From: Pseudomonas fluorescens
Lineage (GTDB): Bacteria > Pseudomonadota > Gammaproteobacteria > Pseudomonadales > Pseudomonadaceae
DNA length: 64,000 nucleotides
NCBI RefSeq assembly: GCF_004683905.1
Contig: NZ_CP038438.1
Span: forward strand, 1,364,001 to 1,428,000
Direction of reading: 5' to 3'
In this document: positions 45,976 to 55,049 of the stretch, piece by piece
How positions within the stretch are numbered: the stretch's first letter is position 1
How the letters are laid out: each line of letters begins with the position of its first letter
The notes under the pieces: generated by a model
The model's input: the letters and a program-made list of their open reading frames with translations, nothing else
Told to the model about the DNA's origin: nothing
Databases searched by the model: none
Position numbers and translations under genes: made by a program

Positions 45976-46627
45976 TCAGTCGTTGCGCGATCCGCCGAAA
46001 TACCCGCAACCACGCTCGACCTTGCCGTCGATGCGCAGCTCGGCGCTCATGTGCTGCACGCTGCCGGTGCTGCTGTCGACGCAGCGCTGCGGCGCGACCC
46101 ACAACTCGATGCGCTGGTTGTTGGCTTCGCTGCTCAGGTTGAAGCGGCCGCCCCAGTTGCTCCTCGACATACGGCACGGCCAGTGCCGGCTGGCCTTCGC
46201 GGTCGATGACCATGCCCTTGCCGCTGACTTTGACGTTCCATTCGGGACCGTGGCCGGCGGCACGCAGGATCAACAGTTTGAAATTCGGGTCATCGCACGC
46301 GGTGCCGGAGCGCTCGACGCGATACAACTGGCCAAGGTCGAGGCGGTCGCCGGCGATCCTCCCGCGCACATCGGCAAACAGCTTGCCCTGCTGATCGGCG
46401 AGGGTCGCAGCCTCTTGCAGCACGCTGGTGCCGCCGATGTCGTTGACCACGTACTGACGCTGTTCGCCACACGGCTGGAACACCAGTTTGCCCTCGGCTG
46501 CCGTCAACTGCCCCTGCATCCGGGTCTGCCCGACGTGGGACGCGCTCTCACGCGGGCCATCGAGCAATTGGCAGGCGGCGAACAACGGCAGCAGGGCAAC
46601 AACGATCAACGAACGGGCAACACGCAT
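45976..46627 (-). pseudogene. Frameshifted small lipoprotein gene
   Basis: The first part reads MRVARSLIVVALLPLFAACQ, a signal with lipobox (FAAC), through to a segment ending PYVEEQ. There the frame breaks (around 46154-46160, minus-strand sequence CAACTGGGG). The continuing coding sense, WGGRFNLSSEANNQ to the end YFGGSRND, is in another frame and ends at 45976. A single extra base or two missing bases would join them into one protein of about 216 residues. As written, translation would run on in the wrong frame to 45590, into the FAD gene. No known domain; a sequencing error is possible. GGAGAG precedes the ATG. Confidence 0.75.
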
Positions 46628-46686
46628 CTTCGGCTCTCCAGACAAGTGCCGCCACGTTACGCAGGCTGACCGTTGATCACAAGGGT

Positions 46687-47286
46687 TTAGCCTACGTGAA
46701 AGGTCTGACCGGTTTGCAGGCCTTCGACACTTTTCGCGTAGGCCAATGCCACATCGGCTGCCGGAACCGGCTTGTAGCCACGGAAGTAGGGGGCATAGCT
46801 GCCCATCGCTTCCAGCAGCACGGTCGGGCTGATCGAGTTGACGCGCAGGCCTCGCGGCAATTCGATGGCGGCCGCTTTGACGAAGCTGTCCAGGGCGCCA
46901 TTGACCAGTGCCGCCGAGGCGCCGGTGCGGATCGGGTCGTGGCTGAGCACGCCGGTGGTGAAGGTGAACGAGGCACCGTCGTTGGCGTATTCGCGGCCGA
47001 TCAGCAGCAGGTTGACCTGGCCCATCAGCTTGTCTTTCAGGCCCAAAGCGAAACTGTCAGCGTTCATCTCGCCGAGTGGGGCGAAGGTCACGTTACCGGC
47101 GGCACAGATCAGCGCGTCGAACTTGCCGGTCTGCTCGAACAGCTTGCGAATCGATGCGCTGTCGCTGATGTCCACCTGGAAATCGCCGCTGTTGCGACCG
47201 ATACGGATGACTTCGTGACGCTGGCTCAGCTCTTTGTCCACGGCCGAACCGATGGTGCCGGCGGCACCGATCAACAGAATCTTCAT
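46687..47286 (-). CDS. Short-chain dehydrogenase-like protein lacking the YxxxK motif
   Basis: 199 residues. Rossmann fold with GAAGTIGSA, DISD and CAAGN motifs for NAD(P) binding. At the catalytic place, where YxxxK should stand, the sequence reads GASAALVNGALDSFVKAA, with no Tyr. This fits the Lin1944-like SDR group, in which the usual active-site residues are missing. GAGGA precedes the ATG. It is divergent from a LysR-type regulator gene (103 bp between starts), which likely controls it. Confidence 0.85.
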   Translation of the reverse strand: MKILLIGAAGTIGSAVDKELSQRHEVIRIGRNSGDFQVDISDSASIRKLFEQTGKFDALICAAGNVTFAPLGEMNADSFALGLKDKLMGQVNLLLIGREYANDGASFTFTTGVLSHDPIRTGASAALVNGALDSFVKAAAIELPRGLRVNSISPTVLLEAMGSYAPYFRGYKPVPAADVALAYAKSVEGLQTGQTFHVG

Positions 47287-47389
47287 GGGCTGTTCCTCAA
47301 TGGGTTGAACGAGGTTTCAGTCTAGAGTGGTTTTTTCTGCGGATAAGCGCACTAATAGGCAACCTTTGGTTTTCAAATGGAAACAATCC

Positions 47390-48304
47390 ATGAGCGAAAT
47401 GGATGATCTGGCGGCGTTTGCGGTATTGATCGAGGCCGGCAGTTTTACCCTGGCGGCGCAGCAACTGGGTTGCAGCAAGGGCCAGTTGTCCAAACGCATC
47501 AGTCAGCTGGAAGCACAGTTTTCCGTGGTGTTGCTGCAACGCACGACGCGCCGTCTGAGCCTGACTGCCGCCGGCGCCGCTTTGCTGCCACAGGCGCAGG
47601 CGCTGGTCGTCCAGGTGGAGCGCGCGCGGCAGGCATTGGCGCGTTTGAAAGACGACATGGCCGGGCCGGTGCGGATGACGGTGCCGGTGTCGCTGGGGGA
47701 AACGTTTTTCGATGGCTTGCTGCTGGAGTTCTCGCAGCAATACCCCGAGGTGCAGATCGAGCTGGAGCTGAACAACCACTATCGCGACCTGTCTCGGGAT
47801 GGCTTCGATCTGGCGATTCGCTCCGAGGTGGCCAATGACGAGCGGCTGGTGGCCAAGCCGCTGCTGGCGTGGCAGGAAATGACCTGCGCCAGCCCGGCGT
47901 ATCTAGAACAGTTCGGCGAACCGCTGACCCCGCAGGAGCTGGCCGAACACCGCTGCCTGCTCAACAGCCACTACAGTGGTCGCGAGGAATGGCTGTATCA
48001 CCAACAGCACGAATTGCTGCGGGTGCGGGTGTCGGGGCCGTTCGCCAGCAACCATTACAACCTGCTGAAGAAAGCCGCACTGGCCGGCGCCGGTATCGCA
48101 CGATTGCCGTCGTACCTGCTGCAAACGGAGTTGGCTGATGGCCGGTTGCGCTGGCTGCTGCGCGATTTTCAGACGCGCCGGATGCCGATGTATCTGGTGC
48201 ACCCATACCAGGGCGGTTTGCCCAAACGCACGCAAGTGCTGGCGGATTATCTGATTGGCTGGTTCAAACGCAGCGGCGAGGCGCTGGATCGCCTTCAGCG
48301 CTAA
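47390..48304 (+). CDS. LysR-family transcription regulator
   Basis: 304 residues. The N-terminal winged helix-turn-helix (FAVLIEAGSFTLAAQQLGCSKGQLSKRISQLE, residues about 10-42) is typical. The effector domain follows (PVRMTVPVSLGETFF, DLAIRSEV, CASPAYL), close to the CrgA/DmlR-like subgroup. It is divergent from the SDR-like gene. LysR proteins usually repress themselves and switch the divergent gene with a ligand; the ligand is unknown. A second ATG three codons on is possible. Confidence 0.93.
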   Translation: MSEMDDLAAFAVLIEAGSFTLAAQQLGCSKGQLSKRISQLEAQFSVVLLQRTTRRLSLTAAGAALLPQAQALVVQVERARQALARLKDDMAGPVRMTVPVSLGETFFDGLLLEFSQQYPEVQIELELNNHYRDLSRDGFDLAIRSEVANDERLVAKPLLAWQEMTCASPAYLEQFGEPLTPQELAEHRCLLNSHYSGREEWLYHQQHELLRVRVSGPFASNHYNLLKKAALAGAGIARLPSYLLQTELADGRLRWLLRDFQTRRMPMYLVHPYQGGLPKRTQVLADYLIGWFKRSGEALDRLQR

Positions 48305-48313
48305 CTCATTTCC

Positions 48314-48403
48314 TGTAGGAGTGAGCCTGCTCGCGATTGCGTAAGCAAATTCAACAGAAATGTTGGCTGGATTACCGCTATCGCGAGCAGGCTCACTCCT
48401 ACA
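48314..48403. repeat. REP pair (REPIN), GTAGGAGTGAGCCTGCTCGCGAT family
   Basis: Inverted 23-mers at 48315-48337 and 48380-48402. Related to, but distinct from, the GTGGGAGCGGGC type; a second copy lies at 57041-57113. Confidence 0.9.
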
Positions 48404-48411
48404 GTTTGTGG

Positions 48412-48888
48412 TCAGCTGGCAAAACGTCGTGCGATCAGGTGATCGATCGACAATTTCCCCGGTCCGGTCGCCATCAGGTACAGCAACACCGCCGCCCAAG
48501 TGCCGTGGGTCGGGTAGGCATCGGGATAGACGAACACCTCGATCACCAGCGTCATGCCCAGTAGCGCCAGCGCTGAAAACCTCGTGGCGAAGCCGATCAA
48601 TATCAGCACCGGAAAGAAGTGTTCGGCAAACGCCGCCATGTGCGCGGCGATTTCCGGTGACAGCAGCGGTACGTGGTATTCGCTCTGGAACAACGGAATC
48701 GTCGAGTCCGCCAAGCGTGGCCAGCCGAGTTGAACGGTGCCGTCGATCAAGTCGATGGCCAGCCCCTCGACCTTGGTCTGCCCGGACTTCCAGAACACTG
48801 CGGCAATCGAGAACCGCGCGATGAAGGCGATCAGGCTGTGGGGGATTTTTTCCATGAGTCCGATGGCGCGAGTGATGAGGTTGTTCAT
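48412..48888 (-). CDS. DoxX family membrane protein of the bufferin operon
   Basis: 158 residues with four hydrophobic helices (RFSIAAVFWKSGQTKV, HFFPVLILIGFATRF, LLGMTLVIEVFV, WAAVLLYLM). The DoxX fold is shared by quinone- or thiol-linked membrane oxidoreductases. It is the last gene of a four-gene operon (start overlaps the upstream stop by four bases). In operons with DUF692 enzymes and DUF2282 precursors DoxX is a common last member; its part in maturation or export is not settled. Confidence 0.88.
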   Translation of the reverse strand: MNNLITRAIGLMEKIPHSLIAFIARFSIAAVFWKSGQTKVEGLAIDLIDGTVQLGWPRLADSTIPLFQSEYHVPLLSPEIAAHMAAFAEHFFPVLILIGFATRFSALALLGMTLVIEVFVYPDAYPTHGTWAAVLLYLMATGPGKLSIDHLIARRFAS

Positions 48889-49643
48889 GGCGATACCTTG
48901 GTGTTCAGGTCGGTGATGGCGTTGTGGCCGATCAGCAGGGCGAGCGTCTGCGGCAGATCGAAGGGCGGACTGTCTTGCGCCGCGTCCAGCAGCGCTCGAT
49001 GATTGAGCAGATGGCGGATGAACACGCTGGCGCCGTGATCGAGAGCAAAGACCTCGACCTCCAGGCCGTTGCGCAGCACCAGTGCGTGTTGCCCTTGATG
49101 GATGTCGATGCCTGCCAGCGTCGCTTCTCCTTGATGCGCCGCCCAGATCGAAACCACCGCGTAAGCCGAATCGAGCAGGTGCAGCGAGGGATGCAGGGTG
49201 ATGTCCAGTTCGGCGAGTGTTTGCGGATCGGCCAGTGCAGCGCTGATCTGTTGCGCACTGACCGTCGCGGCATCGGCGGCGTGATAAGCGCGGGTGCGCA
49301 AGCGTTCGAGCCGTGCGACATCGGCCAGATACGGCACCTCGGCCGCCGGTTCGAATGCGTCAATGAAGTCCGCCAGACCGTCGCCGTAACGGCTCATCAA
49401 CGGACTGTGCGGTGGCTGTTGCTGGATGAAAATGCTCGCCATGGCGCGAAAGAATTCCTCGCCGACCAACTGCTGCACCACCGGATAACTGTCGGCCAGC
49501 GCGTTGATCAACGAACCTTGCACGTTATTGCGATACACCAGGAATCGGCTGGCAGGATCGGCACCGTTGGCGCTGCACAGGCCGGCGGGGCAGGGCAGGC
49601 GAGTGTCGAGCAGGGCGGCGCTGAAGTCGGCTTGCGTGCTCAT
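48885..49643 (-). CDS. BufC-like DUF692 partner (DUF2063 DNA-binding-type domain)
   Basis: 252 residues. The N-terminal DUF2063 region ([32 protein letters not shown]) is followed by a second domain rich in Leu and His. Such proteins partner MNIO (DUF692) enzymes in making copper-related peptides, probably by holding the precursor; the old name 'putative DNA-binding' is not supported by function. Both ends overlap neighbours by four bases (ATGA), so it is made in step with BufB and DoxX. Confidence 0.85.
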   Translation of the reverse strand: MSTQADFSAALLDTRLPCPAGLCSANGADPASRFLVYRNNVQGSLINALADSYPVVQQLVGEEFFRAMASIFIQQQPPHSPLMSRYGDGLADFIDAFEPAAEVPYLADVARLERLRTRAYHAADAATVSAQQISAALADPQTLAELDITLHPSLHLLDSAYAVVSIWAAHQGEATLAGIDIHQGQHALVLRNGLEVEVFALDHGASVFIRHLLNHRALLDAAQDSPPFDLPQTLALLIGHNAITDLNTKVSP

Positions 49644-50527
49644 GGCCGACTCCCAGCGTGCAGCAACAACGCTTCGGCCTGCTGCGCCTCGGCCAGCAGC
49701 ACATTGAACGCCGGGACCTGATTGTCCCGCTCGATCAAGGTTGCCACCGGGCCAACGCGTTCGAGCGCCTGTCGGTATAGCGCCCAGACCGCGTCATCAA
49801 TCGGCGCGCCGTGATCGTCGATCAGCAAACGGTCGCCGAGGCTGTCGGCATCTTCGGCGAACCCGGCCAGATGAATCTCGCCAACCGCGTGCAAGGGCAG
49901 TGCGTCGAGGTAGGTCAGTGGATCGCGTTGATGATTGACGCACGAGACGTAGACGTTGTTGACGTCGAGCAGCAGACCACAGCCGCTGCGGCGGATCACC
50001 TCGGTGATGAACGCCGGCTCGTCGATGGTCGAGCGCTGGAACGCCAGATAAGTGGCGGGATTCTCCAGCAGCATCGGCCGTTTGAGGCTGTTCTGCACTT
50101 GATCGATGTGTTCGCAGACGCGGTTCAGCGTCGGCGTGTCATACGCCAGCGGCAGCAGGTCATTGAGGAACACCGGGCCGTGGCTCGACCAGGCCAGGTG
50201 TTCGGAAAAGGATTGCGGTTGATAGCGCTCGATCAGCGTTTTCAGGCGTTGCAGGTGTTGAGCATCCAGCGACCCTTCGGCCCCGATGGACAGCCCGACA
50301 CCGTGCAGCGACAGCGGATACTGCTCGCGGATCAACCCGAGAAAATGATGAAACGGACCGCCGTCGACCATGTAGTTTTCGGCGTGGACTTCAAAGAAAC
50401 CGATGTCCGGTTGGGTGCCGAGCACTTCAATAAAGTGCCCGGTCTTGAGCCCCAGCCCCGCGCGGGGCGGGAGCCCGCAGAGGGCTGCCCGAGTGCGCGG
50501 TGGGACAGTTTCGCTGGTGGTCAACAT
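49640..50527 (-). CDS. bufB: BufB-like DUF692 multinuclear iron oxidase (MNIO)
   Basis: 295 residues, TIM-barrel. Metal ligand motifs run in the MbnB/BufB order: HAEN (48-51), SLHG (His75), SEHLAW (Glu109, His110), ENP (155-157), LDVNN (188-191), IHLAG (His219), DDHG (238-240) and ERD (266-268). MNIO enzymes change Cys residues of a precursor peptide, in bufferins to thiooxazoles that bind copper. The precursor gene is 25 bp upstream and the partner gene overlaps downstream. The ATG at 50527 gives the family start; the open frame before it is antisense-like. Confidence 0.9.
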   Translation of the reverse strand: MLTTSETVPPRTRAALCGLPPRAGLGLKTGHFIEVLGTQPDIGFFEVHAENYMVDGGPFHHFLGLIREQYPLSLHGVGLSIGAEGSLDAQHLQRLKTLIERYQPQSFSEHLAWSSHGPVFLNDLLPLAYDTPTLNRVCEHIDQVQNSLKRPMLLENPATYLAFQRSTIDEPAFITEVIRRSGCGLLLDVNNVYVSCVNHQRDPLTYLDALPLHAVGEIHLAGFAEDADSLGDRLLIDDHGAPIDDAVWALYRQALERVGPVATLIERDNQVPAFNVLLAEAQQAEALLLHAGSRP

Positions 50528-50552
50528 GAGCGTCACTCGGGCAGGCAATGGT

Positions 50553-50861
50553 TCAGGATTTGGCTTTATAGGCTTCCATCTGACCGAAACCGGTCGGCGA
50601 GGTCTTGCTCTCGGTGGTGGTGCAGGTGCCTTTTGGCACGAACTTCCACGAGTTGGCCTGGTAGTCCATCTTCGCTGTGCCGGCACAGGTAGTGCCCGCG
50701 CCCGCGGCGCAATCGTTGTGACCCTTCATGGCCACACCGAAGCATTTTTCCATGTTGCTGTTGTCGGCGGCATTGGCGCTGGAAACGGCAGTCATGCTCA
50801 GGGCGGAACCAAGAGCCAGAACCAGTGCAGCGGCGGACAGGGTGCGAGTGGTAGCAGTCAT
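50553..50861 (-). CDS. DUF2282 bufferin-type precursor peptide (BufA-like)
   Basis: 102 residues. Signal peptide of about 32 residues ([13 protein letters not shown] to SSANA-AD). The mature part has exactly four Cys (40, 51, 59, 80), in EKCFG, NDCAAG, TTCAG and GTCTT, with many Gly, Lys and Thr. That is the DUF2282 pattern of periplasmic copper-binding bufferins, made from Cys by the MNIO enzyme encoded next. TGGAG precedes the ATG. It is first in the operon bufA-bufB-bufC-doxX. Copper regulation is expected from the family; I found no clear operator. Confidence 0.88.
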   Translation of the reverse strand: MTATTRTLSAAALVLALGSALSMTAVSSANAADNSNMEKCFGVAMKGHNDCAAGAGTTCAGTAKMDYQANSWKFVPKGTCTTTESKTSPTGFGQMEAYKAKS

Positions 50862-50994
50862 GATGTTTCTCCAGATTTGAGCTTGGGTTTTACAAGCGAA
50901 GTGCGCTTGCTTACCCCACTAGAGAACGCTCATGGCGATGCGTTACAGCGCAGTGCAAAGTTTTTTCGAAAAGATTTTCGAACACTGCAATCCA

Positions 50995-51087
50995 CTGTGG
51001 GAGCGGGCTTGCTCGCGAAGGCGGTGTGTCATCAAACATCAATGGCGTCTGACACTACACCTTCGCGAGCAAGCCCGCTCCCACAGG
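50995..51087. repeat. REP pair (REPIN), GTGGGAGCGGGCTTGCTCGCGAA family
   Basis: Inverted 23-mers at 50997-51019 and 51062-51084, between the bufferin promoter and the end of the bra operon. Confidence 0.9.
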
Positions 51088-51122
51088 GGATCTGTGTTGG
51101 ATTCAATCTATCTGCCAGGCAC

Positions 51123-51149
51123 AAAAAAACGGCCCGAAGGCCGTTTTTT
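51123..51149 (-). terminator. Rho-independent terminator of the bra operon
   Basis: AAAAAACGGCC CGAA GGCCGTTTTTT, a symmetric stem with A and T runs, 15 bp after the braG stop. Confidence 0.9.
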
Positions 51150-51164
51150 ATTGGGCGAAATGAC

Positions 51165-51866
51165 TCAACCGCCGAGGTACGCCTCGCGCACTTTCGGGTC
51201 GGTCAGCAGCGCTTCACCGGTGCCTTGCATGACCACGCGGCCGTTCTCCAGAACGTACGCACGGTCAGCGATTTTCAGCGCCTGGTTGGCGTTCTGCTCG
51301 ACCAGGAACACCGTTACACCGTCCTTGCGCAGCTGTTCGATGATGTCGAAGATCTGCTGGATGATGATCGGTGCCAGGCCCAGCGACGGCTCGTCGAGCA
51401 GCAGCAGTTTTGGCTTGCTCATCAGCGCACGGCCGATGGCAAGCATCTGCTGTTCGCCACCGGACATGGTGCCGCCGCGCTGGTTGAAGCGTTCTTTCAG
51501 GCGCGGGAACAGGCCGAGGACCTTGTCCATTTGCTCCTGATAGTCGCCCTTGTCGGTGAAGAAGCCGCCCATGGACAGGTTCTCTTCGACGGTCAGCCGG
51601 GCGAACACCCGACGACCTTCCGGCACCACGGCGATGCTCTTGCGCATGATCTGCGACGAGTCCTGACCGACCAGCTCCTCACCCATGTAGCGGATGCTGC
51701 CGCTGTGCGCCTGCGGCGAACCGCAGAGCGTCATCAGCAGCGTGGACTTGCCGGCACCGTTGGCGCCGATCAGGGTCACGATCTCGCCCTGACGGACTTC
51801 GACGTTGACGCTGTGCAGGGCCTGGATCTTGCCGTAGAAGGTGGAAACGTTTTCGAACTGCAGCAT
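51165..51866 (-). CDS. braG: Branched-chain amino acid ABC importer, ATPase 2 (LivF/BraG)
   Basis: 233 residues. Walker A GANGAGKST, signature MSGGEQQML, Walker B LLLLDEPSLGLAP, and a LivF-type IQALHSVNVEVRQGEIV start. It is the second ATPase of the leucine/isoleucine/valine importer and the last gene of braCDEFG. Its start is directly after the stop of braF. Known as livF in E. coli. Confidence 0.95.
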   Translation of the reverse strand: MLQFENVSTFYGKIQALHSVNVEVRQGEIVTLIGANGAGKSTLLMTLCGSPQAHSGSIRYMGEELVGQDSSQIMRKSIAVVPEGRRVFARLTVEENLSMGGFFTDKGDYQEQMDKVLGLFPRLKERFNQRGGTMSGGEQQMLAIGRALMSKPKLLLLDEPSLGLAPIIIQQIFDIIEQLRKDGVTVFLVEQNANQALKIADRAYVLENGRVVMQGTGEALLTDPKVREAYLGG

Positions 51867-52634
51867 TTACGCTTCCCCCAGGTAGGCTTTGATCACTTCA
51901 GGATTGTCGCGGATCTGATCCGGCGTGCCGTCGGCCAGAGGCGTGCCCTGGTTGATCACGACGATGTGGTCGGAAATGCTCATGACCAGTTTCATGTCGT
52001 GCTCGATCAGCAGCACGGTGACGTTGTGCTCTTCACGCAGCACGCTGATCAGCGCCTTGAGGTCTTCGGTCTCCTTCGGGTTCAGACCGGCGGCCGGTTC
52101 GTCGAGCATGAGGATCCGCGGACGGGTCATCATGCAGCGGGCGATTTCCAGACGGCGTTGCTGACCGTAGGCCAGGGTGCCGGCGGTACGGTTGGCGAAC
52201 TCTTTCAGATTGACCTTTTCCAGCCAGTATTCGGCATATTCCATGGCCTCGCGTTCGCTCTTGCGGAACGCCGGGGTCTTGAACAGGCCGGACAGGAAGT
52301 TGGTGTTCAGGTGACGGTGCTGGGCGATCAACAGGTTCTCGACCGCCGTCATGTCCTTGAACAACCGCACGTTCTGGAAGGTGCGCACCACGCCCTTGAG
52401 GGCAATCTTGTGCCCCGGCAGGCCCTGGATCGGCTCGCCGTCCAGCAGGATGCTGCCGCCCGAGGGCTGGTAGAAACCGGTCAGGCAGTTGAACACGGTG
52501 GTCTTGCCCGCGCCGTTCGGCCCGATCAGCGCCACCACTTGTTTTTCCTTGACGGTCAGGGCCACGCCATTGACCGCCAGCAAGCCGCCGAAGCGCATGC
52601 TCAGATTTTCAACCTTAAGGATCGGGCGGCTCAT
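51867..52634 (-). CDS. braF: Branched-chain amino acid ABC importer, ATPase 1 (LivG/BraF)
   Basis: 255 residues. Walker [10 protein letters not shown], signature LAYGQQRR, Walker [14 protein letters not shown], and the long LivG insert after the Q loop ([21 protein letters not shown]). It overlaps braE by four bases (ATGA). It pairs with BraG to drive transport. Confidence 0.95.
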   Translation of the reverse strand: MSRPILKVENLSMRFGGLLAVNGVALTVKEKQVVALIGPNGAGKTTVFNCLTGFYQPSGGSILLDGEPIQGLPGHKIALKGVVRTFQNVRLFKDMTAVENLLIAQHRHLNTNFLSGLFKTPAFRKSEREAMEYAEYWLEKVNLKEFANRTAGTLAYGQQRRLEIARCMMTRPRILMLDEPAAGLNPKETEDLKALISVLREEHNVTVLLIEHDMKLVMSISDHIVVINQGTPLADGTPDQIRDNPEVIKAYLGEA

Positions 52635-53899
52635 TTTCGCATCTCCGCTCTTAGTTTAAGTTCTGGGCGTTGCATCGGCAGCAGACCTTGTGGACGCCAG
52701 ATCATCATCAACACCATCAGCGCACCGAACATCAACATCCGGTATTCGCTGAACTCACGCATCATTTCCGGCAACAGGATCATCACCACGGCCGCGAGAA
52801 TCACGCCCAGTTGCGAGCCCATGCCACCCAGCACGACGATGGCGAGGATGATCGCCGACTCGATGAAGGTGAACGATTCCGGCGTCACCAGACCCTGACG
52901 GGCAGCGAAGAAGCTACCGGCGAAACCGGCGAAGCTCGCCCCCAGGGTGAACGCCGACAGCTTGATGATCGTCGGATTCAGACCCAGCGCACGGCAGGCG
53001 ATTTCATCTTCACGCAGCGCTTCCCACGCACGGCCGATCGGCATGCGCAGCAGGCGGTTGATGATGAACAGCGCTGCCAGCGCCAGCAACAGGGCAACCA
53101 GGTAGAGGAAGATCACCTTGTTGATCGAGTTGTATTCGAGGCCGAAATATTCGTGGAAGGTTTGCATGCCTTCCGCCGCTTTACGTTCGAAGGTCAGACC
53201 GAAGAACGTCGGTTTCTCGATGTTGCTGATGCCGTTCGGGCCACCAGTGATGTCGGTCAGGTTACGCAGGAACAGACGAATGATTTCGCCGAAACCGAGG
53301 GTCACGATCGCCAGATAGTCACCGCGCAGACGCAACACCGGGAAGCCCAGCAGGAAGCCGAACGTCGCCGCCATCAGGCCGGCAATCGGCAGGCAGATCC
53401 AGAAGCTCAGGCCGTAGTAGTGCGACAGCAGCGCGTAGCTGTAGGCGCCGACGGCGTAGAAACCGACGTAACCGAGGTCGAGCAGACCGGCCAGACCGAC
53501 GACGATGTTCAGACCGAGGCCGAGCATCACGTAGATCAGGATCAGCGTGGCGATGTCCACCGCGCCACGGGAGCCGAAGAACGGCCACACCAGTGCACCG
53601 AGGATCAGCGCAATGATGATGTAGCGTTGGGTGGTCGGCAGGGTCAGGAAGTTGCTGGCCTTGGCCGGGATCAACGGCAGGCCCGGCGAGGATTTCCACG
53701 CCTTGCTGATCTGCTGGTTGAACAGCACGCGCAGGAACATCAGCACCGAGCACACGGCGATGGTCGCCAGAATGGCCGGGCTGGTGCCGTGCACTTCGAG
53801 GTTGATGCCGACGATGGTCAGTTTCAGACCGAGTACCGGGTAGGCCACGGCCCACACCAGCAAGGCACTGAACAGTGCCTGTTTAAGATTCCTAGTCAT
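52631..53899 (-). CDS. braE: Branched-chain amino acid ABC importer, permease 2 (LivM/BraE)
   Basis: 422 residues, many helices. An extra N-terminal region (about 95 residues, two helices) precedes the LivM core with [26 protein letters not shown], and the coupling loop is [18 protein letters not shown]. The length fits the long LivM of Pseudomonas. It overlaps both neighbours by four bases. Confidence 0.95.
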   Translation of the reverse strand: MTRNLKQALFSALLVWAVAYPVLGLKLTIVGINLEVHGTSPAILATIAVCSVLMFLRVLFNQQISKAWKSSPGLPLIPAKASNFLTLPTTQRYIIIALILGALVWPFFGSRGAVDIATLILIYVMLGLGLNIVVGLAGLLDLGYVGFYAVGAYSYALLSHYYGLSFWICLPIAGLMAATFGFLLGFPVLRLRGDYLAIVTLGFGEIIRLFLRNLTDITGGPNGISNIEKPTFFGLTFERKAAEGMQTFHEYFGLEYNSINKVIFLYLVALLLALAALFIINRLLRMPIGRAWEALREDEIACRALGLNPTIIKLSAFTLGASFAGFAGSFFAARQGLVTPESFTFIESAIILAIVVLGGMGSQLGVILAAVVMILLPEMMREFSEYRMLMFGALMVLMMIWRPQGLLPMQRPELKLRAEMRK

Positions 53900-54819
53900 A
53901 CTTTCTCAACCTCCGGACGGCCCAGAATGCCGGTCGGACGGAACAACAGCACCAGAACCAACAAGCCGAAAGCCACGACGTCCTTGTACTGGTCGCCGAA
54001 GATATCGGCGCCAAAGGCTTCCGCCACCCCGAGCACCAGCCCGCCGAGCATCGCGCCGGGGATGCTGCCGATCCCGCCGAGTACCGCAGCGGTGAAGGCC
54101 TTGAGGCCGACGAGGAAACCGGCGTTGGGGTTGATCACGCCGTACTGCATGCTCAGCAGCACAGCCGCAACGGCTGCCAGCGCGGCACCGATGACGAAGG
54201 TCAGGGCGATGATGTTGTTGGTGTTGATGCCCAGCAGGTTGGCCATCTTGATGTCTTCGGCGCAGGCGCGGCAGGCGCGACCCAGGCGAGAGCGGGAGAT
54301 GAACAGCGTGAGGCCGAGCATGGCGACCAGGGTCACCACGAACACCACGATTTGCATGTAGGAAATCAGCACTTCATGTGCGCCACCTGGCCCGATGGAG
54401 AAGTTGCCGGGGATCAGGTTGGGGATGGATTTGTCCTTGGAGTCTTGCGCGAGCAGAACCGTGTTCTGCAGGAAGATCGACATACCGATTGCGGAAATCA
54501 GCGGGATCAGACGGTTGCTGCCGCGCAGGGGGCGGTAGGCGATCCGTTCGATGCTGTAACCGTAGGAACTGGTGACGACGATGCTCGCGATGAACGCGGC
54601 GGTCATCAACAGCGGGACGTTGTCGATTCCCATCATGGCCAGCCCGGCGATGGCGATGAACGCCACGTAGGAACCGATCATGTACACCTCGCCGTGGGCG
54701 AAGTTGATCATTCCAATGATGCCGTAAACCATCGTATAGCCGATGGCGATCAGGGCATACGTGCTGCCAATGGTCAGGCCATTAACCAGCTGTTGGAAGA
54801 AGTGATAGATGTCAGGCAT
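53896..54819 (-). CDS. braD: Branched-chain amino acid ABC importer, permease 1 (LivH/BraD)
   Basis: 307 residues, eight or so helices. The start motif [34 protein letters not shown] is diagnostic for LivH. The coupling loop is [18 protein letters not shown]. It forms the channel with BraE. The gene is 230 bp from braC, with a terminator between, so it is likely expressed by read-through. Confidence 0.95.
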   Translation of the reverse strand: MPDIYHFFQQLVNGLTIGSTYALIAIGYTMVYGIIGMINFAHGEVYMIGSYVAFIAIAGLAMMGIDNVPLLMTAAFIASIVVTSSYGYSIERIAYRPLRGSNRLIPLISAIGMSIFLQNTVLLAQDSKDKSIPNLIPGNFSIGPGGAHEVLISYMQIVVFVVTLVAMLGLTLFISRSRLGRACRACAEDIKMANLLGINTNNIIALTFVIGAALAAVAAVLLSMQYGVINPNAGFLVGLKAFTAAVLGGIGSIPGAMLGGLVLGVAEAFGADIFGDQYKDVVAFGLLVLVLLFRPTGILGRPEVEKV

Positions 54820-54992
54820 TACAACGCTCCTAAAAACCTGATACGCATTTCACTGGTGGAGTCATTTTCCCGCCCGGCCCCGTGGATCTTTATCCACTTC
54901 GAATCCGGGTTTTGCCAGCGAACCGCTGATGACGGTTTTGAGATTTTCAGGTGGGGAGACTGGCGGATCACGCCAGCGCGGCCCATACATTC

Positions 54993-55025
54993 GTAAAACA
55001 AAGCCCACGGCACGCCGTGGGCTTT
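54993..55025 (-). terminator. Hairpin terminator between braC and braD
   Basis: AAAGCCCACGG CGTG CCGTGGGCTTT then GTTTTACG on the minus strand; perfect eleven-pair stem, 25 bp after the braC stop. Read-through is needed for braDEFG, so it probably sets the ratio of binding protein to permease. Confidence 0.85.
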
Positions 55026-55049
55026 ATTGGCAGTCAGTCAGGGCGCGCC

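Larger units (their letters stand above)
50862..51164. other. 303-bp intergenic region, bufferin promoter / bra operon end
   Basis: The part at 50862-50960 holds the bufferin operon promoter, with a short inverted repeat AAGCG/CGCTT near 50895-50910. A REP pair (50995-51087) and the bra terminator (51123-51149) fill the rest. No gene is seen. Confidence 0.65.

Noticed and set aside
50403..52898. 831-codon open frame on the plus strand
   Set aside because: It crosses several unrelated minus-strand genes (bufB, bufA, braG, braF, braE) and their spacers, so it cannot be a real gene.
52670..54361. 563-codon open frame on the plus strand
   Set aside because: Antisense to braE and braD; His/Gln/Arg-rich without any family likeness.
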